Below the pieces are notes generated by a model that saw only the letters and a list, made by a program, of their open reading frames with translations, did no database searches and was not told where the DNA came from. A program made the translations under genes and the position numbers. From contig NZ_CP108143.1 in NCBI RefSeq assembly GCF_036206005.1, forward strand, positions 5,485,501-5,549,500: a stretch of DNA of 64,000 bases, given 5' to 3'. Source of the DNA: Streptomyces sp. NBC_00178 (lineage in GTDB: Bacteria; Actinomycetota; Actinomycetes; Streptomycetales; Streptomycetaceae). Below are positions 50,605 to 59,305 of the stretch, in pieces (positions within the stretch are counted from its first letter, which is position 1; each line of letters opens with the position of its first letter).

Positions 50605-52365
50605 ATGCTCCAGGCCATCGGACTCACCAGTGCCCCCCGCCGCGACAACCCTCCCGTCGTGGACGACCTGACCTTCGAAGCCCCACCCGGCCGTGTCACC
50701 GCCCTGCTCGGTGCTCCCGGGTCCGGGAAGTCCACCGCTCTCCGTCTGATGCTCGAACTCCAAGCGGGGCGTGGCGTCACCTACTTCAGGGGCCGGCCGC
50801 TGCATCGCATCGGCCATCCCGCCCGCGAGGTCGGGGTACTCCTCGGAGACGTACCGGGGCACCCGGTACGCACGGCACGCGGGCAGCTCCGCATGCTCTG
50901 TGCCGCAGCCGGAGTTCCGGCCTCCCGTGCCGACGAACTGCTCGAGGTGGTCGGGCTCGCGGGACTGGGCGACCAGCGCATCGGCACTCTCTCGGCCGGG
51001 ATGGACCGTCGCCTCGGCCTCGCCTCGGCCCTGCTCGGCGACCCGCACACCCTTGTACTGGACGAGCCGTCCAAAGGTCTCTCGCCACGTGAAAGGAGCT
51101 GGCTCCACGGGCTGCTGCGCGCGCACGCGGCCGAAGGGGGCACGGTGCTGCACACGACGAGTGATCCCAAGGAGGCCGCCCGGGCCGCCGACCGGGTCGT
51201 CACCATCGACGACGGCCGGCTCGTCGCGGATCAGGACGTCGCGGATTTCTCCCGCACCCGTCTCCGTCCACGTGTCGCCGTACGGACCCCCCACGCGGCG
51301 AGGCTGGCGGCGGCGATGAGCAGGGAGGCGCGGGCCTCCCGGCGTTCGGTCGAGGTCGTGGCCGAGGGAGGCAGCCGGCTGTCGGTGTACGGCAGCAGTT
51401 GCGCGGAGGTCGGGGACGCGGCGTACCGGCACGGCGTCCCCGTGCACCAACTCGCCGACGAGACCGGTGACGCGGGCCCCGTCGCGGTCCCCGGACAGGG
51501 GCGGCCCGGGGGAGCGCCGAGGATCGTTCCCCCCGGGCCCGCCTCGGCGGTGGCGATCTCGGAACTGCCCCCTCCGATCCCGGTGCGGCCGGCGCGCGGT
51601 CCGCTGCGGCCCCTGCGCTACGAACTGCGGCGCCTCTTCGGAGTCAGGACCACCGTCATGATCATGGCTGCCGCGCTCGTGGTCTCGGCGGGTCTCTCCG
51701 TGGTGCTGGCCCGGTCCGGAAAGGCGCCTCTCTCCGATCTGCTCGTCGCGTGGCCGCCTCTGCTCCCCCTTCCCCCGGCGGCCTTCGCTGCAGGGCTGCT
51801 CGGCGCGCTGTCCTTCGGTGACGAGTTCCGTTACCCGGCGCTCGCCGCGGGGCGCGGCACGGTGCCGCGCCGTCTCGGCCTCCTGACGGCCAAGCTGGCG
51901 GTCTCCGCGGGGACGGCGCTCCTGCTCGCCCTGCTCGCCGTACTGGGCAACGCGGAGGTCCTGAGGCTCGCCTACGGGGGAGACTTGGTGTCCGTCCCCG
52001 TCAATGCGCCTCGCATGGCGGCTAGTTGGGCGGGGCTCTCGATCGGCTGCGCCTGGGCCGGACTGCTGGCCGCGGGCGTCTTCAGGCTCACCGGGGCAGG
52101 CGTCGCCGCGGTTCTCGCGGTACCGGTCCTGGTCGTGCCGCTGGTGCAGAAGCTCCTCGCAGGCCCGTCCGCACGTTCGATCGCGGGACTTCCGGGGCGT
52201 CTGCGCGAACTGGCCTGGCTGCAGTGGCCGTACGAAGCCGACCGTTGGGTCATGGCGGCTGTGAGGGTTGTGGCGCAACCCGTGGGCTTGGCGCTCACAC
52301 TCTCGTTGTCGGCTCTGATCTGCGCATATGTGTTCACCGGCCTGCGTGGGAAGGCTCGTTGGTGA
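50605..52365 (+). CDS. ABC-2-type transporter, ATPase and permease fused
   Basis: 586 residues. N-terminal ATPase: Walker A GAPGSGKST (36-44), degenerate signature LSAGM in place of LSGGQ, Walker B TLVLDEPSKGL, and a D-loop and H-loop (HTTSD). After a 120-residue Pro-rich linker (about 240-340) come six membrane segments starting TTVMIMAAALVVSAGLSVVLA. ATPase-first fusion is less common than separate subunits. It probably exports a drug, lipid or peptide; the substrate is unknown. A TTGATG at 50516 is a possible -35. It lies upstream of whiH on the same strand. Confidence 0.8.
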   Translation: MLQAIGLTSAPRRDNPPVVDDLTFEAPPGRVTALLGAPGSGKSTALRLMLELQAGRGVTYFRGRPLHRIGHPAREVGVLLGDVPGHPVRTARGQLRMLCAAAGVPASRADELLEVVGLAGLGDQRIGTLSAGMDRRLGLASALLGDPHTLVLDEPSKGLSPRERSWLHGLLRAHAAEGGTVLHTTSDPKEAARAADRVVTIDDGRLVADQDVADFSRTRLRPRVAVRTPHAARLAAAMSREARASRRSVEVVAEGGSRLSVYGSSCAEVGDAAYRHGVPVHQLADETGDAGPVAVPGQGRPGGAPRIVPPGPASAVAISELPPPIPVRPARGPLRPLRYELRRLFGVRTTVMIMAAALVVSAGLSVVLARSGKAPLSDLLVAWPPLLPLPPAAFAAGLLGALSFGDEFRYPALAAGRGTVPRRLGLLTAKLAVSAGTALLLALLAVLGNAEVLRLAYGGDLVSVPVNAPRMAASWAGLSIGCAWAGLLAAGVFRLTGAGVAAVLAVPVLVVPLVQKLLAGPSARSIAGLPGRLRELAWLQWPYEADRWVMAAVRVVAQPVGLALTLSLSALICAYVFTGLRGKARW

Positions 52366-52406
52366 TCGCTGCGCGGCCATCGGAGACCTCTCAGCTGCAA
52401 CTCCGC

Positions 52407-52432
52407 TGAAAATGCTCGATTTCTACCGATAA
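52407..52432 (+). promoter_or_regulatory. WhiG-type sigma promoter of whiH
   Basis: TGAA (52407-52410) and ACCGATAA (52425-52432) with a 14-bp spacer. This resembles the motility/sporulation sigma consensus TAAA-N15-GCCGATAA. It lies 92 bp upstream of the whiH start. Confidence 0.55.
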
Positions 52433-52524
52433 CGCGTCAATTGAGAGGTGGGTGCCGATCACCCTTTCGTGTGCTTTTCAGCAAAGACCTCAAGGGGTGG
52501 CTGAGCGGCGCCGACAAAGGATGC

Positions 52525-53406
52525 GTGAGTACCCTTGCGCATACCATGATGACCGCCGCCCGCTCCGCCGACTCCGGCCTGGCCGGCTCGGGCGAAATCG
52601 ACCGCTACCCGTACACGGAGGCGCCGCCCGGCGAACGTGCCGCCTTGCGTTCCTGGGGCGGTACCGATTCCGAACTGGGGCGGGTGGGCCGCCGCGGCGC
52701 CGCCAGCCGCGGCCGCGGGCTGCACGGTCAACTGGTCCAGCAGCTCGGCCAGATGATCGTTTCGGGTGATCTCGGCGCCGACAGGCCTCTTGTCCCCGAG
52801 GAGATCGGGCAGCGTTTCGAGGTCTCCCGCACCGTCGTCAGGGAATCCCTGCGCGTGCTCGAGGCCAAGGGGCTGGTGAGCGCCCGGCCCAACGTGGGCA
52901 CGCGGGTCCGGCCGGTGAGTGACTGGAATCTGCTGGATCCGGACATCATCGAATGGCGTGCGTTCGGGCCGCAGCGCGAAGACCAGCGCCGTGAACTGGA
53001 CGACCTCCGGTGGACCATCGAGCCACTCGCCGCCCGGCTGGCGGCCGGACATGGCCGCGAGGACATCCAGCAGCGCCTGAGCGACATGATCGAGATCATG
53101 GGGCACGCGATGGGTCAGGGTGACGCCATCACCTTCTCCCGGGCCGATGCGGAGTTCCACTCCCTTCTCATCCAGGCGGCGGGCAACCGCATGCTCGAAC
53201 ACCTCTCCGGCATCGTGTCGGCGGCGCTGCATGTGTCCGGCGGGCCGGTCACGGGTTGTGACAGGCCCGCCGAGTCGTCGATCGGTCATCACGCGCGCAT
53301 CGCCGAGGCTCTGGCGTCGGGTGACGGCGCCGGGGCGGAGACCGCGATGCGTCAGCTGCTGGTCGGGCACCAGGAGCGGGTGGTTCCCGCGCCCCGCGAG
53401 CACTGA
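52525..53406 (+). CDS. whiH: Sporulation regulator WhiH (GntR/FadR family)
   Basis: 293 residues. GntR winged helix (about 72-140): HGQLVQQLGQMIVSGDLG, then VPEEIGQRFEVSRTVVRESLRVLEAKGLVSARP. The C-terminal FCD all-helical effector domain has the histidine pattern AEFHSLLIQAAGN and IGHHARIAEAL. WhiH controls septation and maturation of aerial hyphae in Streptomyces, and its gene lies just upstream of hrdB (recalled). The GTG at 52525 has CAAAGGA just upstream and gives the familiar N-terminus STLAHTMMTAARSADSGL. A WhiG-type promoter lies upstream. The name rests on this combination. Confidence 0.82.
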   Translation: MSTLAHTMMTAARSADSGLAGSGEIDRYPYTEAPPGERAALRSWGGTDSELGRVGRRGAASRGRGLHGQLVQQLGQMIVSGDLGADRPLVPEEIGQRFEVSRTVVRESLRVLEAKGLVSARPNVGTRVRPVSDWNLLDPDIIEWRAFGPQREDQRRELDDLRWTIEPLAARLAAGHGREDIQQRLSDMIEIMGHAMGQGDAITFSRADAEFHSLLIQAAGNRMLEHLSGIVSAALHVSGGPVTGCDRPAESSIGHHARIAEALASGDGAGAETAMRQLLVGHQERVVPAPREH

Positions 53407-53433
53407 ATCGCCTGGGCCGGGGTATGGGGTCCG

Positions 53434-53466
53434 TGTGCCGCCGCGTCGCTGCGGCTCGGCGGCACA
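53434..53466 (+). terminator. whiH terminator
   Basis: TGTGCCGCCG (53434-53443) pairs perfectly with CGGCGGCACA (53457-53466), loop 13 nt, and GTTAT follows. It starts 28 bp beyond the whiH stop. Confidence 0.75.
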
Positions 53467-53537
53467 GTTATACGGAGATATGACCTCTGGCTCGGTTTGT
53501 CGCGAATGAGGTGTGACTGGGGCCACGCGAATTGGGC

Positions 53538-53565
53538 GTAACACTCCTCGAAACAGTGCGATGAC
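53538..53565 (+). promoter_or_regulatory. ECF-type promoter candidate of hrdB
   Basis: GTAACAC (53538-53544) and CGATGA (53560-53565) are spaced 15 bp, or 17 bp from the GTAAC core. The AAC-containing -35 fits extracytoplasmic-function sigma factors; hrdB is known in Streptomyces to be driven by the ECF factor ShbA (recalled). Confidence 0.45.
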
Positions 53566-53729
53566 CTAAGAGGTGACCGCCGCGGAAGGAATACAGCAGC
53601 CACGTAGTGCGCTGTGCAGTTCTGAGGCCAAGCCCGCGCCGTCGGCGACATCCCCAGCCGCCGGTCGTCGGTTCCAGCCCTCTTCGGGGCCGGACCGGAA
53701 GCCGTTTCCATCGTTCCGAGAGGTTGTTC

Positions 53730-55277
53730 GTGTCGGCCAGCACATCCCGTACGCTCCCGCCGGAGATCGCCGAGTCCGAGTCTGTGATGGCGCTCATCGA
53801 GCGGGGAAAGGCTGATGGGCAGATCGCCGGCGACGACGTGCGTCGGGCCTTCGAGGCTGACCAGATTCCGCCAACCCAGTGGAAGAACGTTCTGCGCAGC
53901 CTCAACCAGATCCTCGAGGAAGAGGGTGTGACGCTGATGGTCAGTGCCGCGGAGTCGCCTAAGCGCGCCCGCAAGAGCGTCGCAGCGAAGAGCCCGGTCA
54001 AGCGCACCGCCGCCAAGACAGTCGCCGCCAAGACGACCGTGACACGGACCGTCGCGGCGTCCGCCGCCCCGGCGGCCGAGAGCGCGGACGTCGCAGCGGA
54101 TGACGCTGCCGTTGCCGCTCCTGCGAAGAAGACGGCAGCCAAGAAGACGGTTGCCAAGAAGACCGCCACCAAGAAGACCGCGGCGAAGAAGACCGCCGCG
54201 AAGAAGTCCGGCAAGCAGGACGACGAACTGCTCGACGGCGATGAGGCGGCCGAGGAAGTCAAGGCCGGCAAGGGTGAGGAAGAGGAGGGCGAGGGCGAGA
54301 ACAAGGGCTTCGTCCTCTCCGACGACGACGAGGACGACGCGCCTGCGCAGCAGGTCGCCGTCGCCGGCGCCACGGCCGACCCGGTCAAGGACTACCTGAA
54401 GCAGATCGGGAAGGTCCCCCTCCTCAACGCCGAGCAGGAGGTCGAGCTCGCCAAGCGCATCGAGGCCGGCCTGTTCGCCGAGGACAAGCTCGCCAACTCC
54501 GACAAGCTCGCACCGAAGCTGAAGCGTGAGCTGGAGATCATCGCCGAGGACGGCCGCCGGGCCAAGAACCACCTGCTGGAGGCCAACCTCCGTCTCGTGG
54601 TCTCGCTGGCCAAGCGCTACACGGGCCGCGGCATGCTCTTCCTGGACCTCATCCAGGAGGGCAACCTCGGCCTGATCCGCGCGGTGGAGAAGTTCGACTA
54701 CACCAAGGGCTACAAGTTCTCCACGTACGCCACCTGGTGGATCCGTCAGGCGATCACCCGGGCCATGGCCGACCAGGCCCGCACCATCCGTATCCCGGTG
54801 CACATGGTCGAGGTCATCAACAAGCTCGCACGCGTGCAGCGCCAGATGCTCCAGGACCTGGGCCGCGAGCCCACGCCGGAGGAGCTGGCCAAGGAACTCG
54901 ACATGACCCCTGAGAAGGTCATCGAGGTCCAGAAGTACGGTCGTGAGCCGATTTCCCTCCACACCCCGCTGGGTGAGGACGGGGACAGCGAGTTCGGTGA
55001 CCTGATCGAGGACTCCGAGGCCGTCGTGCCGGCCGACGCGGTGAGCTTCACGCTGCTCCAGGAGCAGCTGCACTCCGTGCTCGACACGCTCTCCGAGCGT
55101 GAGGCCGGTGTCGTGTCGATGCGCTTCGGTCTCACCGACGGCCAGCCGAAGACCCTGGACGAGATCGGAAAGGTCTACGGGGTGACGCGCGAGCGCATCC
55201 GGCAGATCGAGTCGAAGACGATGTCGAAGCTTCGCCACCCGTCGCGCTCGCAGGTGCTGCGGGACTACCTCGACTAG
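53730..55277 (+). CDS. hrdB: Principal RNA polymerase sigma factor HrdB
   Basis: 515 residues. The essential vegetative sigma-70. N-terminal VSASTSRTLPPEIAESESVM, then region 1.1-like sequence with a long Lys/Ala low-complexity tract (about residues 85-165) and an acidic tract. Region 1.2 is DPVKDYLKQIGKVPLL, region 2 RLVVSLAKRYTGRGMLFLDLIQEGNLGLIRAVEKFDYTKG and FSTYATWWIRQAITRA, region 3 and then region 4 GVTRERIRQIESKTMSKLRHP. GTG chosen; AGAGG lies just upstream. It ends at the longest perfect hairpin in the window. Confidence 0.97.
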   Translation: MSASTSRTLPPEIAESESVMALIERGKADGQIAGDDVRRAFEADQIPPTQWKNVLRSLNQILEEEGVTLMVSAAESPKRARKSVAAKSPVKRTAAKTVAAKTTVTRTVAASAAPAAESADVAADDAAVAAPAKKTAAKKTVAKKTATKKTAAKKTAAKKSGKQDDELLDGDEAAEEVKAGKGEEEEGEGENKGFVLSDDDEDDAPAQQVAVAGATADPVKDYLKQIGKVPLLNAEQEVELAKRIEAGLFAEDKLANSDKLAPKLKRELEIIAEDGRRAKNHLLEANLRLVVSLAKRYTGRGMLFLDLIQEGNLGLIRAVEKFDYTKGYKFSTYATWWIRQAITRAMADQARTIRIPVHMVEVINKLARVQRQMLQDLGREPTPEELAKELDMTPEKVIEVQKYGREPISLHTPLGEDGDSEFGDLIEDSEAVVPADAVSFTLLQEQLHSVLDTLSEREAGVVSMRFGLTDGQPKTLDEIGKVYGVTRERIRQIESKTMSKLRHPSRSQVLRDYLD

Positions 55278-55290
55278 GCCGCGTCGAGTA

Positions 55291-55346
55291 CGGACGAGGG
55301 CCGGGGCCCGGAACCAGGACTGGTTCCGGGCCCCGGCCCTCGTCCG
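55291..55346. terminator. hrdB terminator, 26-bp perfect stem
   Basis: Arms 55291-55316 and 55321-55346 are exact inverted complements with a 4-nt GGAC loop. No U-run follows. It is 14 bp beyond the hrdB stop. Confidence 0.9.
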
Positions 55347-55435
55347 TGTGCGGCCTGTGTGGGTGTCCGCGTGCGGCTCGCGGGGATGGGCATCACGCTG
55401 AGTGGACACTGATCACCTCGGCGTAAGGAGTCTTC

Positions 55436-56266
55436 ATGCCCCGCGTCCTCGCCCGTGTCCTGCCCGCGGCCTGCACCCTGGCGATAGCCACCGCCGTCAT
55501 ACCGCTCGGCCCCCCGCCCGAAGCGGTGGCCGACAGCATCATCATCGGTGGCAAGCCGGCCGCGGTCGCGGACAGCCCGTGGGTGGTGGCCCTGTCGAGC
55601 CGTGCCCGATTCGGGGGAACCCGTGCGGGCCAGTTCTGCGGGGGTGTGGTGATCGCACCCACGCAGGTCATGACCGCGGCCCACTGCCTGCGGCAGGACG
55701 TCCTCGGGGCGGATGTCTCCGACGTCGGCGATCTGCGGATCATCGCCGGACGGGACGAACTGGGCGGATCGGGTGGTCAGGAGATCCCGGTGCGGTCCGC
55801 ATGGGCCAATCCGGCGTACGACCCCCGTACGAACGCCGGCGACCTCGCGGTGGTCACTCTGGCCCGGGCGCTCCCGGCGAGCAGCGTCATCCCGATGGCG
55901 CGAGCGGGGAGTGCGGCATACGAGCCCGGTACGGCCGCGCAGGTGTACGGCTGGGGCGACACGACGGGATACGGCACCTACGCGGCCAGGCTGCGCGTCG
56001 CTTCGGTGCGGGTGCTGCCGGACGGCGACTGTGCCCGGGCCTACCCCGGCGGCACAAGGGGCACGTACGACGCCTCATCGATGCTCTGCGCCGGTGAAAC
56101 CACCGGGGGGCGGGACGCGTGCCAGGGGGACAGTGGAGGGCCGCTGGTGGCCCGTGGGCGCCTTGTCGGGCTCGTCTCCTGGGGGAGTGGCTGCGGGAGC
56201 CCTGGAAGCCCCGGTGTGTACACCCGTGTCTCGTCGGCGATCCGGTGGATGGCCGGCCGGAGCTGA
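55436..56266 (+). CDS. Secreted trypsin-like serine protease
   Basis: 276 residues. Sec signal (about 1-33, ending AVADS), a very short propeptide, then the chymotrypsin fold starting IIIGGKPA. Triad: His83 in MTAAHCL, Asp136 in AGDLAVVTLA and Ser233 in DACQGDSGGPL. Six or more cysteines suggest three disulfides. Substrate pocket residues SWGSGCGSPGSPGVYTRV fit trypsin-type Arg/Lys specificity. AAGGAG precedes the ATG by five bases. A 12-13-bp hairpin ends the unit. Confidence 0.92.
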   Translation: MPRVLARVLPAACTLAIATAVIPLGPPPEAVADSIIIGGKPAAVADSPWVVALSSRARFGGTRAGQFCGGVVIAPTQVMTAAHCLRQDVLGADVSDVGDLRIIAGRDELGGSGGQEIPVRSAWANPAYDPRTNAGDLAVVTLARALPASSVIPMARAGSAAYEPGTAAQVYGWGDTTGYGTYAARLRVASVRVLPDGDCARAYPGGTRGTYDASSMLCAGETTGGRDACQGDSGGPLVARGRLVGLVSWGSGCGSPGSPGVYTRVSSAIRWMAGRS

Positions 56267-56313
56267 CCGGTCCGACGGCCGGAGCCGGCCGATGGCGTCG
56301 CGGCACATGAGAA

Positions 56314-56343
56314 CGGGCGGCCTCCCTGCTGGGAGGCCGCCCG
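56314..56343. terminator. Hairpin between protease and zinc-ribbon gene
   Basis: Arms CGGGCGGCCTCCC (56314-56326) and GGGAGGCCGCCCG (56331-56343) with a TGCT loop, perfect 13-bp stem. It separates convergent genes. Confidence 0.87.
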
Positions 56344-56390
56344 TCGGCCGGTCCTGGACCGAACCCATGGCTCGTCGTGGATGCGAGGTG

Positions 56391-56624
56391 TCAGTGTTGT
56401 TCCTCGTCGGCGGAACTGGCCTGCACGGCAGTGAGCCGGTCCGTCTCATCCTGTATTTCCGCGGCGATCTTCTTGAGTTCCGGCTCGAACTTGCGACCGT
56501 GGTGGGCGCAGAAGAGCAGTTCACCGCCGCTGATCAGGACGACGCGCAGATATGCCTGGGCGCCGCAACGGTCACAGCGGTCTGCTGCGGTCAGCGGGCT
56601 CGCGGGGGTCAGAACAGTAGTCAC
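56391..56624 (-). CDS. Small DUF7455-like zinc-ribbon protein
   Basis: 77 residues from a GTG start. A likely zinc site is formed by Cys17, Cys20 (CDRCGAQAY) and Cys39 with His41/His42 (LLFCAHHGRKF). A charged C-terminal helix (ELKKIAAEIQDETDRL) follows. This is the small actinobacterial protein now called DUF7455. AGAGGCGAC lies before the start. The function is unknown. It is divergent from parE and convergent with the protease. Confidence 0.75.
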   Translation of the reverse strand: MTTVLTPASPLTAADRCDRCGAQAYLRVVLISGGELLFCAHHGRKFEPELKKIAAEIQDETDRLTAVQASSADEEQH

Positions 56625-57056
56625 GTCGCCTCTTCTCTAGCTCGACGAGCTGTCGTACCAGGGTCAACATCCAACCAGGCCGAAAACGTTCCCGCTCGTG
56701 GCATTTCTTCGAAACTTCTTCTCGGGATGGCTGTCTGTCGCCGGTTGGCGGCGAATGTGCCGTATTGCGTAGCGCTACGGTTTCGCGTTGCTTGTGTGGG
56801 CCGGTCCGCCGGCTGGCGTGCCGGTTGTTCATGAGGACGTGCCCGGAGCCTAAATGGTTCATGCCTCGAAGGGAACGTGATGTGCGCGTCACTCCGACGA
56901 GTGATCGAACGTCTATGCGAGGCTGGACTAGCATAAGGATTCCCCGTGGGTGGCGTTACAACCGCTCTACCAGGCCTCGGTAGGCTCTCAGCGGCTACCG
57001 AGGCCGAGCCCGACCCCACCGGGCCCCCGAATGAAATTCAGCGAGGAGCGAACCGC
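56625..57056. other. 432-bp region upstream of parE
   Basis: No gene. It contains an everted repeat TCACT-N6-AGTGA at 56889-56904, a -10-like TAGCAT at 56929-56934 and an 11-bp hairpin (56973-56983 with 56995-57005) in the presumed parE leader. A frame beginning at 56946 runs into parE but lacks a ribosome site. A palindrome CGTAGCGCTACG lies near 56768. Confidence 0.6.
56973..57005 (+). promoter_or_regulatory. Leader hairpin of parE
   Basis: GGCCTCGGTAG (56973-56983) and CTACCGAGGCC (56995-57005) are perfect inverted complements with an 11-nt loop, 51 bp before the parE GTG and downstream of the TAGCAT -10 candidate. Confidence 0.55.
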
Positions 57057-59183
57057 GTGACCGCCGATTCCGTGCCGTCCACTGCGCTGCTGACCGGAGC
57101 AGGCGGCGCAGACAGGGACAGCTCCAACTACACCGCGCGGCACCTTCTCGTCCTCGAAGGGCTCGAAGCTGTTCGCAAGCGCCCCGGAATGTACATCGGG
57201 TCCACGGACAGCCGCGGACTCATGCACTGCCTCTGGGAGATCATCGACAACTCGGTGGACGAGGCCCTGGGCGGCTACTGCGACTCCATCGAGGTCATTC
57301 TCCACGACGACGCCTCCGTCGAGGTGCGCGACAACGGCCGCGGGATTCCCGTGGACGTCGAGCCGAAGACGGGCCTCTCCGGCATCGAGGTCGTCATGAC
57401 CAAGCTGCACGCCGGTGGCAAGTTCGGCGGCGGCTCCTACGCGGCCTCGGGCGGCCTGCACGGCGTGGGCGCATCCGTCGTGAACGCGCTCTCCGCCCGG
57501 CTCGACGTCGAGGTCGACCGCAACAGCGCGACCCACTCCATCAGTTTCCGGCGCGGGGTCCCGGGCATGTTCACCGAGCAGGGCCCCGACAGCCCCTTCG
57601 ACCCCTCCAACGGCCTCCGCAAGGGCAAGCGGGTGCCCAAGGCGCGTACCGGCACCCGTGTGCGGTACTGGGCCGACCGCCAGATCTTCCTCAAGGACGC
57701 CAAGCTCAACCTCGAGACGCTGTACCAGCGGGCACGCCAGACCGCCTTCCTCGTCCCCGGCCTCACCATCGTCGTACGCGACGAGCGGGGCATCGACGGT
57801 GAGGGCAAGACGGAGGAGACCTTCCGCTTCGACGGCGGGATCAGCGAGTTCTGCGAGTACCTGGCCCAGGACAAGGCCGTCTGCGACGTGCAGCGGCTGA
57901 GCGGGACGGGCACGTTCAAGGAGACCGTGCCCGTGCTCGACGACCGGGGGCACATGACCGCGACGGAGGTCACCCGCGAACTGGGTGTGGACATCGCCCT
58001 CCGCTGGGGAACCGGCTACGAAACCAACGTGAAGTCGTTCGTCAACATCATCGCCACCCCCAAGGGCGGCACCCATGTGTCCGGCTTCGAACGCTCACTG
58101 ACACGGACGGTCAACGAGGCGCTGCGCTCCGCCAAGCTGCTCCGCGTCGCCGAGGACGACGTCGTCAAGGACGACGCCCTCGAAGGCCTCACGGCGGTCG
58201 TGACCGTGCGTCTCGCGGAACCGCAGTTCGAGGGCCAGACCAAGGAGGTACTGGGCACCTCCGCGGCCAACCGCATCGTCGCCAACGTCGTCGCCAAGGA
58301 GCTCAAGGCCTTCCTGACGTCCACGAAGCGGGACGCCAAGGCCCAGGCCAGGGCGGTCCTGGACAAGGCCGTGGCCGCGGCACGCACACGCATCGCCGCC
58401 CGCCAGCACAAGGACGCGCAGCGCCGCAAGACGGCGCTCGAGTCGTCGTCGCTGCCGGCGAAGCTCGCCGACTGCCGCAGCGACGACGTGGAGCGCAGCG
58501 AGCTCTTCATCGTCGAGGGCGACTCGGCGCTCGGCACCGCGAAGCTGGCCCGCAACAGCGAGTTCCAGGCCCTGCTGCCCATCCGAGGAAAGATCCTCAA
58601 CGTCCAGAAGTCGTCCGTCTCGGACATGCTCAAGAACGCCGAGTGCGGTGCCATCATCCAGGTCATAGGAGCTGGATCCGGCCGTACGTTCGACATCGAC
58701 GCCGCGCGCTACGGCAAGGTGATCATGATGACGGACGCCGACGTCGACGGATCGCACATCCGCACCCTGCTGCTCACGCTCTTCCAGCGCTACATGCGGC
58801 CCATGGTCGAGGCGGGGCGGGTCTTCGCGGCGGTGCCGCCGCTGCACCGGATCGAGCTGGTCCAGCCCAAGAAGGGCCAGGACAAGTACATCTACACGTA
58901 CTCCGACAACGAACTCCGCCAGACGCTGCTGGAACTGCAGCGGAAGAACGTCCGGATCAAGGAATCGATCCAGCGGTACAAGGGTCTCGGCGAGATGGAC
59001 GCGGACCAGCTCGCGGAGACCACGATGGACCCGCGCCACCGCACTCTGCGGCGCATCAACATCGGGGATCTGGAATCGTCCGAGCAGGTCTTCGACCTGC
59101 TGATGGGCAACGAGGTCGCGCCGCGCAAGGAGTTCATCACGAGCTCGGCGGCCACGCTGGACCGCTCGCGCATCGACGTCTGA
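57057..59183 (+). CDS. parE: DNA topoisomerase IV subunit B ParE
   Basis: 708 residues. GHKL ATPase (IIDNSVDEALGGY, DNGRGIPV, GGLHGVGASVVNAL), transducer domain, then TOPRIM with FIVEGDSALGTAK and MTDADVDGSHIRTLLL, and a C-terminal KGLGEMDADQLAETTMDP. It unlinks sister chromosomes with ParC. It is ParE rather than GyrB by context: GyrB is normally beside the origin with recF, and streptomycetes have a second type here (recalled as SCO5822). The GTG follows GAGGAG by eight bases. Confidence 0.9.
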   Translation: MTADSVPSTALLTGAGGADRDSSNYTARHLLVLEGLEAVRKRPGMYIGSTDSRGLMHCLWEIIDNSVDEALGGYCDSIEVILHDDASVEVRDNGRGIPVDVEPKTGLSGIEVVMTKLHAGGKFGGGSYAASGGLHGVGASVVNALSARLDVEVDRNSATHSISFRRGVPGMFTEQGPDSPFDPSNGLRKGKRVPKARTGTRVRYWADRQIFLKDAKLNLETLYQRARQTAFLVPGLTIVVRDERGIDGEGKTEETFRFDGGISEFCEYLAQDKAVCDVQRLSGTGTFKETVPVLDDRGHMTATEVTRELGVDIALRWGTGYETNVKSFVNIIATPKGGTHVSGFERSLTRTVNEALRSAKLLRVAEDDVVKDDALEGLTAVVTVRLAEPQFEGQTKEVLGTSAANRIVANVVAKELKAFLTSTKRDAKAQARAVLDKAVAAARTRIAARQHKDAQRRKTALESSSLPAKLADCRSDDVERSELFIVEGDSALGTAKLARNSEFQALLPIRGKILNVQKSSVSDMLKNAECGAIIQVIGAGSGRTFDIDAARYGKVIMMTDADVDGSHIRTLLLTLFQRYMRPMVEAGRVFAAVPPLHRIELVQPKKGQDKYIYTYSDNELRQTLLELQRKNVRIKESIQRYKGLGEMDADQLAETTMDPRHRTLRRINIGDLESSEQVFDLLMGNEVAPRKEFITSSAATLDRSRIDV

Positions 59184-59186
59184 CCT

Positions 59187-59224
59187 TCTCCACCCGTGGG
59201 TGGAGATTACTTCTCCACCCACGG
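59187..59224 (+). promoter_or_regulatory. Three-arm alternative hairpin after parE
   Basis: TCTCCACCC (59187-59195), its complement GGGTGGAGA (59198-59206), and TCTCCACCC again (59212-59220). The middle arm can pair left (9 bp, 2-nt loop) or right; the right pairing extends to 13 bp (59194-59206 with 59212-59224) with a TTACT loop. The right hairpin is far more stable and may be the parE terminator. Confidence 0.65.
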
Positions 59225-59305
59225 TCAACCCCTGGGCCGATCCCATGATCACCGAGCCTCCGTAGCGTCGAAGACAACACTTCTTCACATCTCCCGGAGG
59301 CAGCC

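Larger units (their letters stand above)
53407..53729. other. hrdB promoter region
   Basis: 323 bp without a gene. It holds the whiH terminator, a moderately AT-rich tract TTATACGGAGATATGACC near 53467, the ECF-type promoter candidate (53538-53566) and then about 160 bp of leader with no strong hairpin. GGAAT at 53587 was checked as a possible SigR -35, but no GTT lies at 18-19 bases. Confidence 0.6.

Noticed and set aside
53587..53620. SigR promoter for hrdB
   Set aside because: GGAAT is present but no GTT lies 18-19 bases downstream.
56946..57056. N-terminal extension of parE from a GTG at 56946
   Set aside because: No ribosome site there and it would translate the leader hairpin; GTG 57057 has GAGGAG at ideal spacing.
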